The translations under genes were made by a program, and so were the position numbers. From positions 1 to 64,000 of the forward strand of contig CAXTVI010000009.1 of NCBI GenBank assembly GCA_964247695.1: DNA of 64,000 nucleotides, written 5' to 3'. Within the stretch, counting starts at the first letter, position 1. Every line of letters begins with the position of its first letter. The stretch comes from Lichenicoccus sp964247695. Lineage in GTDB: Bacteria > Pseudomonadota > Alphaproteobacteria > Acetobacterales > Acetobacteraceae. The notes beneath the pieces were generated by a model that did not search any database, had not been told where the DNA came from, and was given only the letters and a program-made list of their open reading frames with translations. Shown piece by piece: positions 52,794-62,603 of this stretch.

Positions 52794-54455
52794 CTAGTTG
52801 GTGCCGACGCCCGACACGCCGCCGATATCATCCGGCACCAGGGCGGCATTGTATTGCACCGGGTCGTCGATCAGCGCACGCGCGGTGTCGAGATCGGCGT
52901 CGGTGCCGATCGCCGCGGGGCAGGCGCCTCGGATCTCAAGGATGCGCGCCGCCGGCAGCGGCGGTCTCGCCTGCCGCGACGCGCGGATCGCCTCGTCCAT
53001 GTCCTGGACGCCTTTGGCGAGATCCCGCATCGCCTGGTCAAGCGCCGTGCGGCCCAGGCTGGTGCAGACCTCCGGCATGACGCCCAGGCCCTGCAGCGGC
53101 CAGCCGAGCGGCGCCAGCACCCGGCTCCAGGTGACGAACAGCTCGCCACCGTCCGGCAGCTGCGCGATCGTCTGCACCAGGCCCTTGCCCAGGGTGGCAC
53201 TACCGATCACCACTGCGCGGCGATGATCGGCGAGGGCGGCGGCCATGATCTCGGCGGCGCTCGCGGTGCGCCCGTCCACCATCACCACGATCGGAAGGCC
53301 GCCGCTGAGGTCGCCGCCCTGCACGCTCCAGATGTGGTTGGACTGCGGCATGCGGCCGCGTGTCACCACGGCCACGCCATGATCGAGTACCAACGCCACC
53401 GACGTCACCGCCTGCTGCAGCACCCCGCCGCGATTGCCGCGCAGGTCGAACACCAGCCCCCGAGCGGCGCCGGCCGCTTCGCCGAGTGCTGCCGGCTGCA
53501 TCGCCTGGTCGAGGAACAGGCTCATCTCCTGGGCGGTGTCGGCGGAAAAGCCGGTCACCCGCAGCACCACGACGTCACCGCTGGAAAAGGCGAACACCGT
53601 CTCCGGAGGCACCGCCGCGCGGTTCAGCACCACGATCTGTTCCGGCATTCGATGGCGACGGCCGGGATGCGGATCGGGTGCCAAGGTCAGGCTCACGCTG
53701 CTGCCGGGATCGCCGTTCAGCAGCGCGGTGACCGCGGCCTCGTCCAGGCCACGCACCGGCTGTCCGTCGATGGCAAGCAGCCGCATGCCCGGCGAGATGC
53801 CGGCGGCCCAGGCCGGCCCGTTGGCGTTGACGGCGACGATCGCGATGGCGCGCCCCTCGCGTGCCACCGTCAGTCCGGCGCTGGCCTGCGCACCGTTGCG
53901 GGCGTCGCGGTCGGTGGCTGCGGGAGCGGGGGCGATGTAGCGCGAATACGGGTCGAGATGGTTGAACAGCTCATCGAAGAAGCTCTGCACCAGGGCCTGC
54001 TGGCCGGCCGCGCGCAGCGGTTCGGAGTTCTCCCAGGCGGCGCCGGCCATCGCCACGGCGGCCCGCGTCCAGCCTGCGGTGTCGGCCTCCGCCGGCGGCT
54101 TCTGGGCGTAGAGCACGCCGTTCGGCGTCACCAGCCGGAGGGCGGTCTCCGTGGCTTCGGGCGTCAGCGCCGGGTCGATCGCGGTGAGCCCGTTCAGGCC
54201 CCACAGGGTGAACTGCCGGCAGGTGTAGGCCTCCAGCGTGCGCGGCCGAAGGAAATTGAGTGCGGTGCCGATCACGCTCCCCAGCATGGCCGGATCGAAT
54301 GCGCCGGCAAGCGGCGTGTCCGAGTATCCGGGAGCGGGTGCGATCAGCAGCACCAGCGCCAGCAACGTAACGCCCAGGCGACCCGATCCCTTGCGGGCGG
54401 GGCTAAGGCGGCAGCCGGAGCGGCTCACGGGCGACGCTGGCTGGACGCCCCGCAT
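52794..54455 (-). CDS. S41 family C-terminal processing peptidase (PDZ)
   Basis: 553 aa. A signal peptide (LLALVLLIAPAPGYSD) follows a basic stretch, then a helical N-terminal part, a PDZ domain (about 195-270, GPAWAAGISPGMRLLAIDGQPV) and the tail-specific protease fold. Catalytic Ser and Lys lie in DGRTASAAEIMAAAL and IGSATLGKGLVQ, and FDLRGNRGG is the S41 signature. Periplasmic protein maturation or quality control. It starts 31 nt inside the rnr gene. Confidence 0.9.
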   Translation of the reverse strand: MRGVQPASPVSRSGCRLSPARKGSGRLGVTLLALVLLIAPAPGYSDTPLAGAFDPAMLGSVIGTALNFLRPRTLEAYTCRQFTLWGLNGLTAIDPALTPEATETALRLVTPNGVLYAQKPPAEADTAGWTRAAVAMAGAAWENSEPLRAAGQQALVQSFFDELFNHLDPYSRYIAPAPAATDRDARNGAQASAGLTVAREGRAIAIVAVNANGPAWAAGISPGMRLLAIDGQPVRGLDEAAVTALLNGDPGSSVSLTLAPDPHPGRRHRMPEQIVVLNRAAVPPETVFAFSSGDVVVLRVTGFSADTAQEMSLFLDQAMQPAALGEAAGAARGLVFDLRGNRGGVLQQAVTSVALVLDHGVAVVTRGRMPQSNHIWSVQGGDLSGGLPIVVMVDGRTASAAEIMAAALADHRRAVVIGSATLGKGLVQTIAQLPDGGELFVTWSRVLAPLGWPLQGLGVMPEVCTSLGRTALDQAMRDLAKGVQDMDEAIRASRQARPPLPAARILEIRGACPAAIGTDADLDTARALIDDPVQYNAALVPDDIGGVSGVGTN

Positions 54456-56731
54456 GCCGCGCCTGCAGGCCGCCGTCCCGAGGCAAGCGGGTCGGTTTCG
54501 GCAATGGCGAACAACAGGCCGCCGGTCACCGGCGTGGCCTCGAGCAGCCGCACCTCGACCGGCTGGGTCAGGTGATAGGACATGCGGGACTGCCGGCCGG
54601 TGAGGGCTTGCGCCGTTTCATCATGTGTCCACAAGTCGTCTGGCAACGTGGAGACAGGCACCAGACCGGTGGCACCTGTTTCCGGCAGTGTGACAAAAAG
54701 CCCGAAACGGGTCACGCCGGAAATGCGCGCCGTGAAAATCGCGCCAATTTTATCGGCCATCTGTGCAGCGATGTAACGCTCGGCGGCTTCGCGCTCGGCC
54801 AGGGCGGCGCGGCGCTCGGTCTGCGTCACCTGCTCGCCGAGTGCCTCGAAGGCGGTGCCGGCCTCCGGGCGCAGGCCGTCGCCGCCCAGCCCGAGGCCCG
54901 AGATCAGGCCGCGATGCACCAGCAGGTCGGCATAGCGGCGGATCGGCGAGGTGAAGTGGGCGTACTCCGACAGTGCCAAACCGAAATGGCCGATATTCTC
55001 CGGGCTGTACTCCGCCTGGCTCTGGCTGCGCAGCACCATCTCGTTGACCTGCGGCGCCATGGCGGTGCCAGCGACCTGCTGCAGCACCGCATCCAGGTCG
55101 GCGGGACGCAGCTCACCGGCTGGCTTCAGGCTGACATCAAGGGTGGCGAGAAAGTCGCGCAGCGCGTCGAGCTTCTCCGGCGAGGGCGGCGCGTGGATGC
55201 GGAACATGCAGGGCGTCCGCAGCCGGCGGAGTTCCTCGGCGGCGGCGACGTTCGCCAGCACCATGAACTCCTCGATGAGCCGGTGGCTGCCCAGGCGCAG
55301 GCGGGGGGTGATCGAGGCAACGCGGCCTTGCTCGTCGAGCCGGATCCGGCGCTCGGGCAGGTCGAGATCCAGCGTGCCGCGGCGGGTGCGGGCGGATAGC
55401 AGCGCTCCATAGGCGCCGTACAAGGCGGCGAGCAGGCCCTCCGGCACGCCCTCGGGCGTCGCACCGGTGTCCTGCGCCGCCTGGACCTGCTCATAGGTGA
55501 GGCGGGCCGCCGATCGCATCAGGCCACGGCCGAAGCGCTGCGCGTGCTTGGCGCCATCCGCACCCATGCTCATCTCGACGAAGAGGCAGCCGCGATTCTC
55601 GTCCGGTCGCAGCGAGCACCAGCCGTTCGAGAGCGCCTCCGGCAGCATCGGCACCACCCGGTCGGGGAAATAGACCGAGTTGCCGCGCCGCGCGGCCTCG
55701 CGATCGAGTGCCGATCCGGCCGGGACGTAGTGCGCGACATCGGCGATCGCCACCACCAACCGCCAGCCGCCCTCGGCAGCCGGCTCCGCGAACACCGCGT
55801 CGTCGAAATCGCGTGCATCCTCGCCATCGATGGTGATGAGCGGCAGATGGCGGAGATCCGTGCGGCCGCGGAGCCCGACCTCGAGCGCCGCTCCCGCCTC
55901 CGCCAGGGCCTCCGTCGGGAACTCGTCCGGAATGCCGTGCGTGTGGATGCTGATCAGGCTGATCGAGCGCGCTTCTCCCATTCTTCCGAGCCGCTCGACC
56001 ACCCGCGCCGGCTTCAGCCCATAGCCGCCACTCCCCTGGAAGTTCTGCGGCAACGGCTCGGCCAGCACGATCTCGTCGGGTTCGGCATCCAGGCTTTCGC
56101 CATGCGGGATGCTCCACTCCGCCTTCTGGCGTCGATCGGTCGGCACCAGGCGCCCGGCCTCGGGCTGGCGCAGGCCGCCGCGCGGCGGCGCGTCCGGGCT
56201 CTGGCGGAACACGCCGAGCAACCGGCCCGGCGCCTGCGAGATGCGCCTGACCGTGCGACCCTCGTATCTTCCGGCACCCTTGCCGGCCGGAATACGCTTC
56301 AGCCGGGCGATCACGCGCTCGCCGGGTGCCAGCGCCGGCTGTCCGCGCGGTTCGCGATGCATCCACACCACGGGCGGCGGCCCGTCGCCCTGCCAGCTCA
56401 CCGGCCGCGCGATGGCATCGCCATCCGGATCGGTGCCGGTCACGACCACCAGCATCTCCTCGGCAAGCCGGCCCGGGTTCAGGTATCGCTTGGCACCGGC
56501 CGGAGCCAGGGTCCCGTCGGCGGCGAGCTGGCGCAGCAGGTCGCGCAGCGCCGGACGCTGGTCCGGGCCGATGCCGAAGGCGCGGGCGATCTCGCGCTTT
56601 CCGACGCGCCCCGGGGATGCCGTCACGAACCGGCGTATCTCCTCGATACTCGGCAGCGTCCTGCCGGCCGCCTCGTCCGGAACACCGTCCGCCGGGTCCG
56701 GCGGCGCCGGATCCGCGTGCCGCTGTGTCAC
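54425..56731 (-). CDS. rnr: Ribonuclease R
   Basis: 3'-5' exoribonuclease (768 aa) degrading structured RNA. Order: winged-helix N-terminus, cold-shock domains, RNB catalytic domain with ITIDGEDARDFDDAVF (metal-binding Asp cluster) and HFTSPIRRYADLLVHR, then an S1 domain (IGAIFTARISGVTRFGLFV). The short tail lacks the long Lys-rich end of E. coli RNase R. GTG 56731 starts one base after the topA stop; the S41 gene overlaps its 3' end. Confidence 0.95.
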   Translation of the reverse strand: MTQRHADPAPPDPADGVPDEAAGRTLPSIEEIRRFVTASPGRVGKREIARAFGIGPDQRPALRDLLRQLAADGTLAPAGAKRYLNPGRLAEEMLVVVTGTDPDGDAIARPVSWQGDGPPPVVWMHREPRGQPALAPGERVIARLKRIPAGKGAGRYEGRTVRRISQAPGRLLGVFRQSPDAPPRGGLRQPEAGRLVPTDRRQKAEWSIPHGESLDAEPDEIVLAEPLPQNFQGSGGYGLKPARVVERLGRMGEARSISLISIHTHGIPDEFPTEALAEAGAALEVGLRGRTDLRHLPLITIDGEDARDFDDAVFAEPAAEGGWRLVVAIADVAHYVPAGSALDREAARRGNSVYFPDRVVPMLPEALSNGWCSLRPDENRGCLFVEMSMGADGAKHAQRFGRGLMRSAARLTYEQVQAAQDTGATPEGVPEGLLAALYGAYGALLSARTRRGTLDLDLPERRIRLDEQGRVASITPRLRLGSHRLIEEFMVLANVAAAEELRRLRTPCMFRIHAPPSPEKLDALRDFLATLDVSLKPAGELRPADLDAVLQQVAGTAMAPQVNEMVLRSQSQAEYSPENIGHFGLALSEYAHFTSPIRRYADLLVHRGLISGLGLGGDGLRPEAGTAFEALGEQVTQTERRAALAEREAAERYIAAQMADKIGAIFTARISGVTRFGLFVTLPETGATGLVPVSTLPDDLWTHDETAQALTGRQSRMSYHLTQPVEVRLLEATPVTGGLLFAIAETDPLASGRRPAGAACGASSQRRP

Positions 56732-56732
56732 G

Positions 56733-59453
56733 TCAGGAGGTTTTGGCGGCCGTCTTGCGGGCTGGGCGCGACGCCTTGGCGGCTGCCTTGGGTCTTGCAG
56801 CCTTGGCCGCCGGCTTCTTGCTCGCGCCCTTTGCAGCGATCGCCGGGCGTGCGGCCGCGGACGCCGCCGGACGGGCGGCGCGAGGCTTCGGCGCCGGCTT
56901 TGCCTTGACGCCCTTCCGGCCGCCGCGCGGCTTCATCGCCTTGCCCTTCTCGGCCAGCAGCGCCACCGCCTCCTCGAGGGTGACGTCCTCCATCGTCCGG
57001 TCGCGCGGGATGTTGGCGATCATCAGCCCGTGCTGGAAATACGGCCCGAAGCGGCCCTTGCGCACCACCACCGGAGCCCGGTCCTTCGGATGCTCGCCAA
57101 GGCTGCGGACGGATTCGAGCTTCTTGCCGATCACGTCCACCGCCCGGTTGACGCCGATGGCCAGCACGTCGTCGTCCTTGTCGAGCGAGGCAAAGATCCC
57201 GCCCATCTTCACGTATGGCCCGAAGCGTCCGATACCGGCCTCCATCGGTTCGCCGAGCTCGGGATGGATGCCGACGATGCGCGGCAGCGACAGCAGTCCG
57301 ACCGCCTGCTCCAGCGTGATGGTGTCGCCCTCGACCCCCTTGGGCAGCGTCGAACGCCTGACCTTGACCTTCTTGTCGTCCGGATTGGCTTCGCCCTGCT
57401 GGACATAGAGCCCATACGGCCCGCGCCGCACGGTGATCTCCTCGCTGGTCTCGGGATGCAGCCCAAGCGAGCGACGACCCTCGGTCAGCGTGCCGCCGCC
57501 GCCTTCGCCCTCCTTGGCATCGACCACCAGCCGGCGGGTGAACTGGCAGGCCGGGTAGTTCGAGCAGCCGATGAAGGAGCCGTAGCGGCCGAGCTTGAGG
57601 CCGAGCCGGCCGTTGCCGCAGGCGGTGCAGCGGCGCGGATCGGATCCGTCGGCGTGCTCGGGGAAGAAATGCGCGCCGAGATCGGCATCAAGCGCGTCGA
57701 TCACGTCGGAGATCTTGAGGTCCTTGGTCTGGGCGACCGAGTTCGAGAACGCCTCCCAGAACTTCGCCATCACGTCGTGCCAGTCGGCGCGCCCGTCCGA
57801 GATGTCGTCGAGCTGCTCCTCGAGGCCCGCGGTGAAATGGGGATCGACATAGCGCTCGAAGAAGCTGGTCAGGAACGCGGTGACCAGCCGTCCACGATCC
57901 TCCGGTATGAAGCGCTTGTTCTCCAGGCGGACATAGTCGCGGTCGCGCAGCACCGACAGGATCGAGGCATAGGTGGAGGGCCGGCCGATGCCGATCTCCT
58001 CCATCTTCTTGACCAGGGACGCCTCGGAGAAGCGCGGCGGCGGCTGGGTGAAGTGCTGGTCGGCGTCGACCTTGCCGGTCTTCAGCGGATCGTGCTCGCG
58101 CATCGGCGGCAGCATCCGGCTGTCATCCTCGGCCGCCTCGGCCTCGGCGCGGGCATCGTCGCGACTCTCTGAGTACAGCTTGAGGAAGCCGTCGAAGGCG
58201 ATGATCGAGCCGTTGGCGCGCAGCCTGGCCCGCGCAGCTGGCTCGTCGATCTCGACGATCACCTGGTCGAGCTCGGCGGACTGCATCTGGCTCGCCACCG
58301 CACGTTTCCAGACCAGCTCGTACAGTCTTCGCTGCTCGTCGGAGAGGTAGCGCCCGACCTCCTCCGGCCGGCGCTCGACATCGGTCGGGCGCACCGCCTC
58401 GTGCGCCTCCTGGGCGTTCTTCGCCTTGGTGGAATATTCCCGCGCCGTCGCCGGCAGGTAGTCGCGGCCGAACTTGCCGCCGATATGGCCGCGTATGGCG
58501 TCGATCGCCTCGCGCGCCATCTGCACGCCGTCGGTGCGCATGTAGGTGATCAGGCCGACGGTTTCGCCGCCGAGCTCGATGCCCTCGTAGAGCTGCTGGG
58601 CGGCGCGCATCGTCGCCTGCGCGCCCATGCCGAGCTTGCGGCTGGCTTCCTGCTGTAGCGTCGAGGTGGTGAACGGTGCCGGTGGATGCCGCTTGACCTT
58701 GCGCCGTTCGACCGAGGCGACGCTGAACTGCCCGGCCTCGACCGCCGCCTTCGCCGCATGCGCCTTGGCCGCGTCGTTGATGTCGAACTGGTCGAGCTTG
58801 CGGCCGTCGAGATGGGTCAGGCGAGCGGTGAAGGGTGCCCCGGCCGGGGTCGCGAGATGCGCCAGCACGGACCAGTACTCGCGCGGCTTGAACACCTCGA
58901 TCTCAGCTTCGCGCTCGCAGATCAGCCGCAGCGCCACCGACTGCACCCGGCCGGCCGAGCGGCTGCCAGGCAGCTTGCGCCACAGAACCGGCGACAGCGT
59001 GAAGCCGACCAGGTAGTCCAGCGCGCGGCGGGCGAGATAGGCCTCGATCAGCGGCTGGTCGAGCTCGCGCGGCCGCCCCATCGCGGTCTTGATCGCGCTC
59101 TTGGTGATCTCGTTGAAAGTGACGCGCTGCACGTCGATGCCGCGCAGCGCCTTCTTCTCCTCCAGCATGGCGCGGACGTGCCAGGAGATCGCCTCGCCCT
59201 CGCGATCCGGGTCGGTCGCCAGATAGAGCCGCTTGGCGCCCTTGAGCGCCTTGATGATGGCGGTGACCTGGCGGTTGCCGCGCTCGTCGCTCTGCCAGTC
59301 CATGGCGAAGTTCTCGTCCGGGCGCACGCTGCCATCCTTGGGCGGCAGGTCGCGGACGTGCCCGAACGAGGCCAGCACGGTATAGCCGTCGCCCAGATAC
59401 TTGTTGATCGTCTTCGCCTTGGCAGGCGATTCGACCACGACGACGTCGGTCAT
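56733..59453 (-). CDS. topA: DNA topoisomerase I
   Basis: Type IA topoisomerase (906 aa) relaxing negative supercoils. TOPRIM at the N-terminus (VVVESPAKAKTINKYLG, LATDPDREGEAISWH), active-site Tyr in ITYMRTDGVQ, and one Cys4 zinc ribbon (CTACGNG...CSNYPAC). Several topoisomerase C-terminal repeats (RFGPYVKMGG type) follow, ending in a Lys/Ala/Pro-rich basic tail that contacts DNA. It is followed by rnr. Confidence 0.97.
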   Translation of the reverse strand: MTDVVVVESPAKAKTINKYLGDGYTVLASFGHVRDLPPKDGSVRPDENFAMDWQSDERGNRQVTAIIKALKGAKRLYLATDPDREGEAISWHVRAMLEEKKALRGIDVQRVTFNEITKSAIKTAMGRPRELDQPLIEAYLARRALDYLVGFTLSPVLWRKLPGSRSAGRVQSVALRLICEREAEIEVFKPREYWSVLAHLATPAGAPFTARLTHLDGRKLDQFDINDAAKAHAAKAAVEAGQFSVASVERRKVKRHPPAPFTTSTLQQEASRKLGMGAQATMRAAQQLYEGIELGGETVGLITYMRTDGVQMAREAIDAIRGHIGGKFGRDYLPATAREYSTKAKNAQEAHEAVRPTDVERRPEEVGRYLSDEQRRLYELVWKRAVASQMQSAELDQVIVEIDEPAARARLRANGSIIAFDGFLKLYSESRDDARAEAEAAEDDSRMLPPMREHDPLKTGKVDADQHFTQPPPRFSEASLVKKMEEIGIGRPSTYASILSVLRDRDYVRLENKRFIPEDRGRLVTAFLTSFFERYVDPHFTAGLEEQLDDISDGRADWHDVMAKFWEAFSNSVAQTKDLKISDVIDALDADLGAHFFPEHADGSDPRRCTACGNGRLGLKLGRYGSFIGCSNYPACQFTRRLVVDAKEGEGGGGTLTEGRRSLGLHPETSEEITVRRGPYGLYVQQGEANPDDKKVKVRRSTLPKGVEGDTITLEQAVGLLSLPRIVGIHPELGEPMEAGIGRFGPYVKMGGIFASLDKDDDVLAIGVNRAVDVIGKKLESVRSLGEHPKDRAPVVVRKGRFGPYFQHGLMIANIPRDRTMEDVTLEEAVALLAEKGKAMKPRGGRKGVKAKPAPKPRAARPAASAAARPAIAAKGASKKPAAKAARPKAAAKASRPARKTAAKTS

Positions 59454-59524
59454 TGCGATCCCCGAACTCTACAGCATCCGGTGTTGGACGCGTTCAACCA
59501 GCACCGCAAGCCTCTTATGTCCCG

Positions 59525-60673
59525 TCAGGGAGGCGATCCGAGCAGGCTGACCCGATTGCCCGGGAGGCTCTCGACATGGCCGCCAAGCTCGAGTTCCGTC
59601 AGGACCGCCAGTACGGCACTGACCGAGAACTGGCAGCGCCGTATCAAATCGTCAACCGCCACCGGATCCGGACCGAGCAGTCCGAGGATCTCGGGACGCA
59701 CCCCGTCGAGCTCCGGCCAGGCCTGGTAGGCCTTGTCGTCGCTTCCGGAAGAAGCGGGCCATCCGGTGATAGGCGGCGGTGGCCGCTCGGCGAACCCGTC
59801 CGGACCCAGCGCCGGCAGGTCCGGCAGTTGCGCCAGGACGTCGGCGGCGCTCTCCGTCAGATGCGCGTGGCCCTGGCGGATCAGGTTGTTGGCGCCCCGG
59901 CAGCGCGGATCGAGCGGCGAGCCCGGCACCGCGAACAGCTCGCGGCCGTAGGTGTGGGCGAGGTCGGCGGTGATCAGGCTGCCCGAGCGCGCCGACGCCT
60001 CGACCACCACGCAGCCCAGCGTGAGGCCGGCGATGATCCGGTTGCGGCGCGGGAAGTGCCGGCTCTGCGGCATGGTGCCGAGCGGTGCCTCGGCGACCAC
60101 CGCCCCGCGCTCGGCGATCTGCGCCTGCAGGGCGACGTTCTCGGGCGGATAGGGATGGTCGAGGCCGCCGGCGATGCAGGCGACCGTCGGGCCCACGAAC
60201 AGCGCGCCGCGATGCGCCGCCGCATCGATGCCGCGCGCGAGCCCTGAGACCACGACGATGCCGCGATCGCCCAGCTCGGCGGCCAGCGCCTCCGCGATCC
60301 GCATGCCATTCGAGGAGGCGTTGCGCGAGCCGACGATCGCGACCAGACGCCGGTGCAGCAGGGCGACATCGCCGACCACGGCGATCGCCGGGGGTGCGTC
60401 GGGCAATTGCGCCAGCAGCGGCGGGTAGGACGCATCGCCCAGGATCAGCAGGTGCGCGCCGAACTCACGGATCGCGTCGATCTCGTCGGCGATCGCCTGC
60501 TTCGACGGGACCTTCGGCGGCTGCATGCGGCCGGCGTTGCGGGCCAGCCCTGCGAGCGCCGCGAGCGCCGCCTCCGCGTCGCCGTAGCGCTCCATCAGGC
60601 GTCGATAGGTGACAGGCCCAACGTTCTCGCTGCGTAAGAGCCGAAGCCGCGCCGCGAGCTGGGCTTCGGTCAA
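59525..60673 (-). CDS. dprA: DNA-processing protein DprA (TTG start)
   Basis: Recombination mediator (382 aa) that loads RecA on incoming single-stranded DNA during transformation. LRSENVGPVTYRRLMERYG is a SAM-like helical start. The Rossmann core has AIVGSRNASSNG, VVSGLARGIDAAAH, GGLDHPYPPEN and SGSLITADLA. A C-terminal winged-helix DprA domain (VDDLIRRCQFSVSAVLAVLTELEL) completes it. No ATG fits; TTG 60673 overlaps the plsY stop as TTGA and gives the expected N-terminus. The longer open frame upstream is antisense to nothing and out of frame with plsY. Confidence 0.93.
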   Translation of the reverse strand: MTEAQLAARLRLLRSENVGPVTYRRLMERYGDAEAALAALAGLARNAGRMQPPKVPSKQAIADEIDAIREFGAHLLILGDASYPPLLAQLPDAPPAIAVVGDVALLHRRLVAIVGSRNASSNGMRIAEALAAELGDRGIVVVSGLARGIDAAAHRGALFVGPTVACIAGGLDHPYPPENVALQAQIAERGAVVAEAPLGTMPQSRHFPRRNRIIAGLTLGCVVVEASARSGSLITADLAHTYGRELFAVPGSPLDPRCRGANNLIRQGHAHLTESAADVLAQLPDLPALGPDGFAERPPPPITGWPASSGSDDKAYQAWPELDGVRPEILGLLGPDPVAVDDLIRRCQFSVSAVLAVLTELELGGHVESLPGNRVSLLGSPP

Positions 60674-61323
60674 GGGTTGGTTCCAGTCCGCGGTCGACCG
60701 ATGCGCGGCTCGGTGCCCGCCAGCAATCGCCCGATATTCGCGTGATGGCGGGCCAGCACCACGAGGGCGGCCAGCAGGCCCGCGTAGGGCACCGGGTTCG
60801 CGGTGTCGCAGTGCGCGAGCGCGAACAGCACCACCGGCAGCGCGACGGCGGCCGCGATGCCGCCGGTCGAGGAGATCCGGGTCAGCCGCGCCACCGCGAG
60901 CCAGAGCAGGCAGCAGACCAGCCCGGCGCGCCAGTCCAGCGCCAGCGCCACGCCGAGCAGGGTGGCAACACCCTTGCCGCCGGCGAAGCGCAGCCAGACC
61001 GGGAAGCAGTGGCCGAGGATCACGCAGACGGCGGCAATCCCGGCGGCGCCGCCTGCCGGCGAGGCCTTGACCACTAATGTCGGCCAGACGGTGACCGCCA
61101 GCCATATCGCGACCGCGCCCTTCAGGCCGTCGAGCAGCAGGGTCGCGGCGGCCAGCCCCCGGCGGCCGGTGCGCAGCACGTTGGTGGCGCCGATATTGCC
61201 CGATCCGACGCGGCGTATGTCGCCCAGCCCGGCGGCGCGCGTCAGCAGCAGGCCGAAGGGCACGCTGCCGAGCAGGTAGGAGCCGACCGCCACGGCAAGG
61301 GCCGCATTGGGGACCGCGCTCAT
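60670..61323 (-). CDS. plsY: Glycerol-3-phosphate acyltransferase PlsY
   Basis: Membrane enzyme (217 aa) that uses acyl phosphate to acylate glycerol-3-phosphate, the first step of phospholipid synthesis. GSYLLGSVPFGLLL, the phosphate-binding RRVGSGNIGATNVLR, and GHCFPVWLRFAGGKGVATLLG are the PlsY motifs. Its ATG overlaps the pyrC stop (ATGA), and its stop overlaps the dprA start. Confidence 0.96.
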   Translation of the reverse strand: MSAVPNAALAVAVGSYLLGSVPFGLLLTRAAGLGDIRRVGSGNIGATNVLRTGRRGLAAATLLLDGLKGAVAIWLAVTVWPTLVVKASPAGGAAGIAAVCVILGHCFPVWLRFAGGKGVATLLGVALALDWRAGLVCCLLWLAVARLTRISSTGGIAAAVALPVVLFALAHCDTANPVPYAGLLAALVVLARHHANIGRLLAGTEPRIGRPRTGTNP

Positions 61324-62603
61324 CCGAACACCTGCCGGCCGGCTTTCCAGGTGCCGAGCACGCGACCGTCCAGCGCGCGGCCGTCGAACGGGCTGTTCTG
61401 CGCGCGGCCGGGCATCGAGCCGGACTGCACCCGCCAGCTCCGCTCCGGATCGAACAGGCAGAGATCGGCGGGCTGGCCACGCGCCAGGCGTCCGGCCTGG
61501 GTGCCGAGGATGCGGGCCGGGCGCGCCGTCAGCAGGTCGAGTGCGGCGAGCAGAGTAAGAGTGCCGTCATGCACCCGGGCCAGGGTGACCCCGAGCAGGG
61601 TGGTCAGGCCGACGCCGCCGGCCGCCGCCTGCGCGAACGGCAGCCGCTTGTCGTCGGCATCGCGCGGCATGTGATCGGAGCCGATCGCATCAATGGTGCC
61701 GTCGGCGAGGGCCGCGCACATCGCGAGCCGGTCCGCCTCCGGCCGCAGCGGCGGCGACAGCTTGGAAAAGGTTCGGAAGTCGCCGATCGCGGTCTCGTTG
61801 AGGTCGAAATAGGGCGGCGCCGTGTCGCAGGTCACCGCCAGCCCGTCCGCCTTGGCGCGGCGGATCAGCTCCAGGGCCGCCGCGGTGGAGACATGGCCGA
61901 GATGCAGCGCGCCACCGGTCAGCTTCGCCAGCATCAGGTCGCGCGCCACCAGGATCGGCTCCGCGGCAGCCGGGATGCCGGGCAGGCCGAGCCGTGTGGC
62001 CAGCTCACCCTCGGTGGCGCTGCCGCCGCGGGCGAGCGACGGGTCCTCGGGATGCTGGATCACGGTGGCGCCGAAGCCGCGTGCATAGGACAGCGCGAGG
62101 CGCATCAGGCGGGTGTCGGCAACCGCGCGGGTGCCGTCGGTGAAGGCGACCGCGCCCGCCTCGCGCAGCAGGCCCAGCTCGGCCAGCTCCTCGCCGCGGC
62201 AGCCCTTGCTGACCGCGCCGTACGGCAGGATGGTGACCCGGCCGGTTTCCTCGCCGCGCGCGCGCAGCAGCCGCACCAGGGCGGGATCGTCGATCGCGGG
62301 CGTGGTGTTGGGCAGCACGGCGAGCGTGGTGATGCCGCCGAAGCTAGCCGCCTCCGCGGCCGACGCGATGGTCTCGCGATATTCGTGCCCGGGCTCGCCG
62401 ACGCTGGCGCGCATGTCCACCAGGCCGGGGCACAGCACCGCGCCGCCGCCGTCGAAGGTCTGCGCGCCCTCGGGTGCCGGAGCGTCCGAGGGCAGGTCGA
62501 GATCGTCGATCAGGCCGTCGATGACGAGCAGTCGTCCGGGCCGGTCCAGCCCGGTCGCGGGATCGAGCAGCCGGACATTGTCAAAGAGGATCGTTCCCCT
62601 CAC
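61320..62603 (-). CDS. pyrC: Dihydroorotase homologue lacking the HxH metal site (PyrC')
   Basis: Class I dihydroorotase fold (427 aa). The usual D-x-H-x-H-x-R near the N-terminus reads D63-M-R65-A-S67-V-G69, so both metal-binding His and the substrate Arg are missing. Other elements remain: GEPGHEYRET, Lys in GAVSKG, HPED, LHLGHVST and IGSDHMPR. Pseudomonas PyrC' shows a comparable loss; it is catalytically dead but needed to build the aspartate transcarbamoylase complex. A structural role with the overlapping pyrB product is therefore likely, and a true dihydroorotase should exist elsewhere. Start overlaps pyrB as ATGA. Confidence 0.9.
   Translation of the reverse strand: MRGTILFDNVRLLDPATGLDRPGRLLVIDGLIDDLDLPSDAPAPEGAQTFDGGGAVLCPGLVDMRASVGEPGHEYRETIASAAEAASFGGITTLAVLPNTTPAIDDPALVRLLRARGEETGRVTILPYGAVSKGCRGEELAELGLLREAGAVAFTDGTRAVADTRLMRLALSYARGFGATVIQHPEDPSLARGGSATEGELATRLGLPGIPAAAEPILVARDLMLAKLTGGALHLGHVSTAAALELIRRAKADGLAVTCDTAPPYFDLNETAIGDFRTFSKLSPPLRPEADRLAMCAALADGTIDAIGSDHMPRDADDKRLPFAQAAAGGVGLTTLLGVTLARVHDGTLTLLAALDLLTARPARILGTQAGRLARGQPADLCLFDPERSWRVQSGSMPGRAQNSPFDGRALDGRVLGTWKAGRQVFG

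Noticed and set aside
59525..61480. A 651-codon version of DprA
   Set aside because: The upstream 269 codons overlap plsY in another frame and lack any domain. DprA homology starts at the TTG at 60673.
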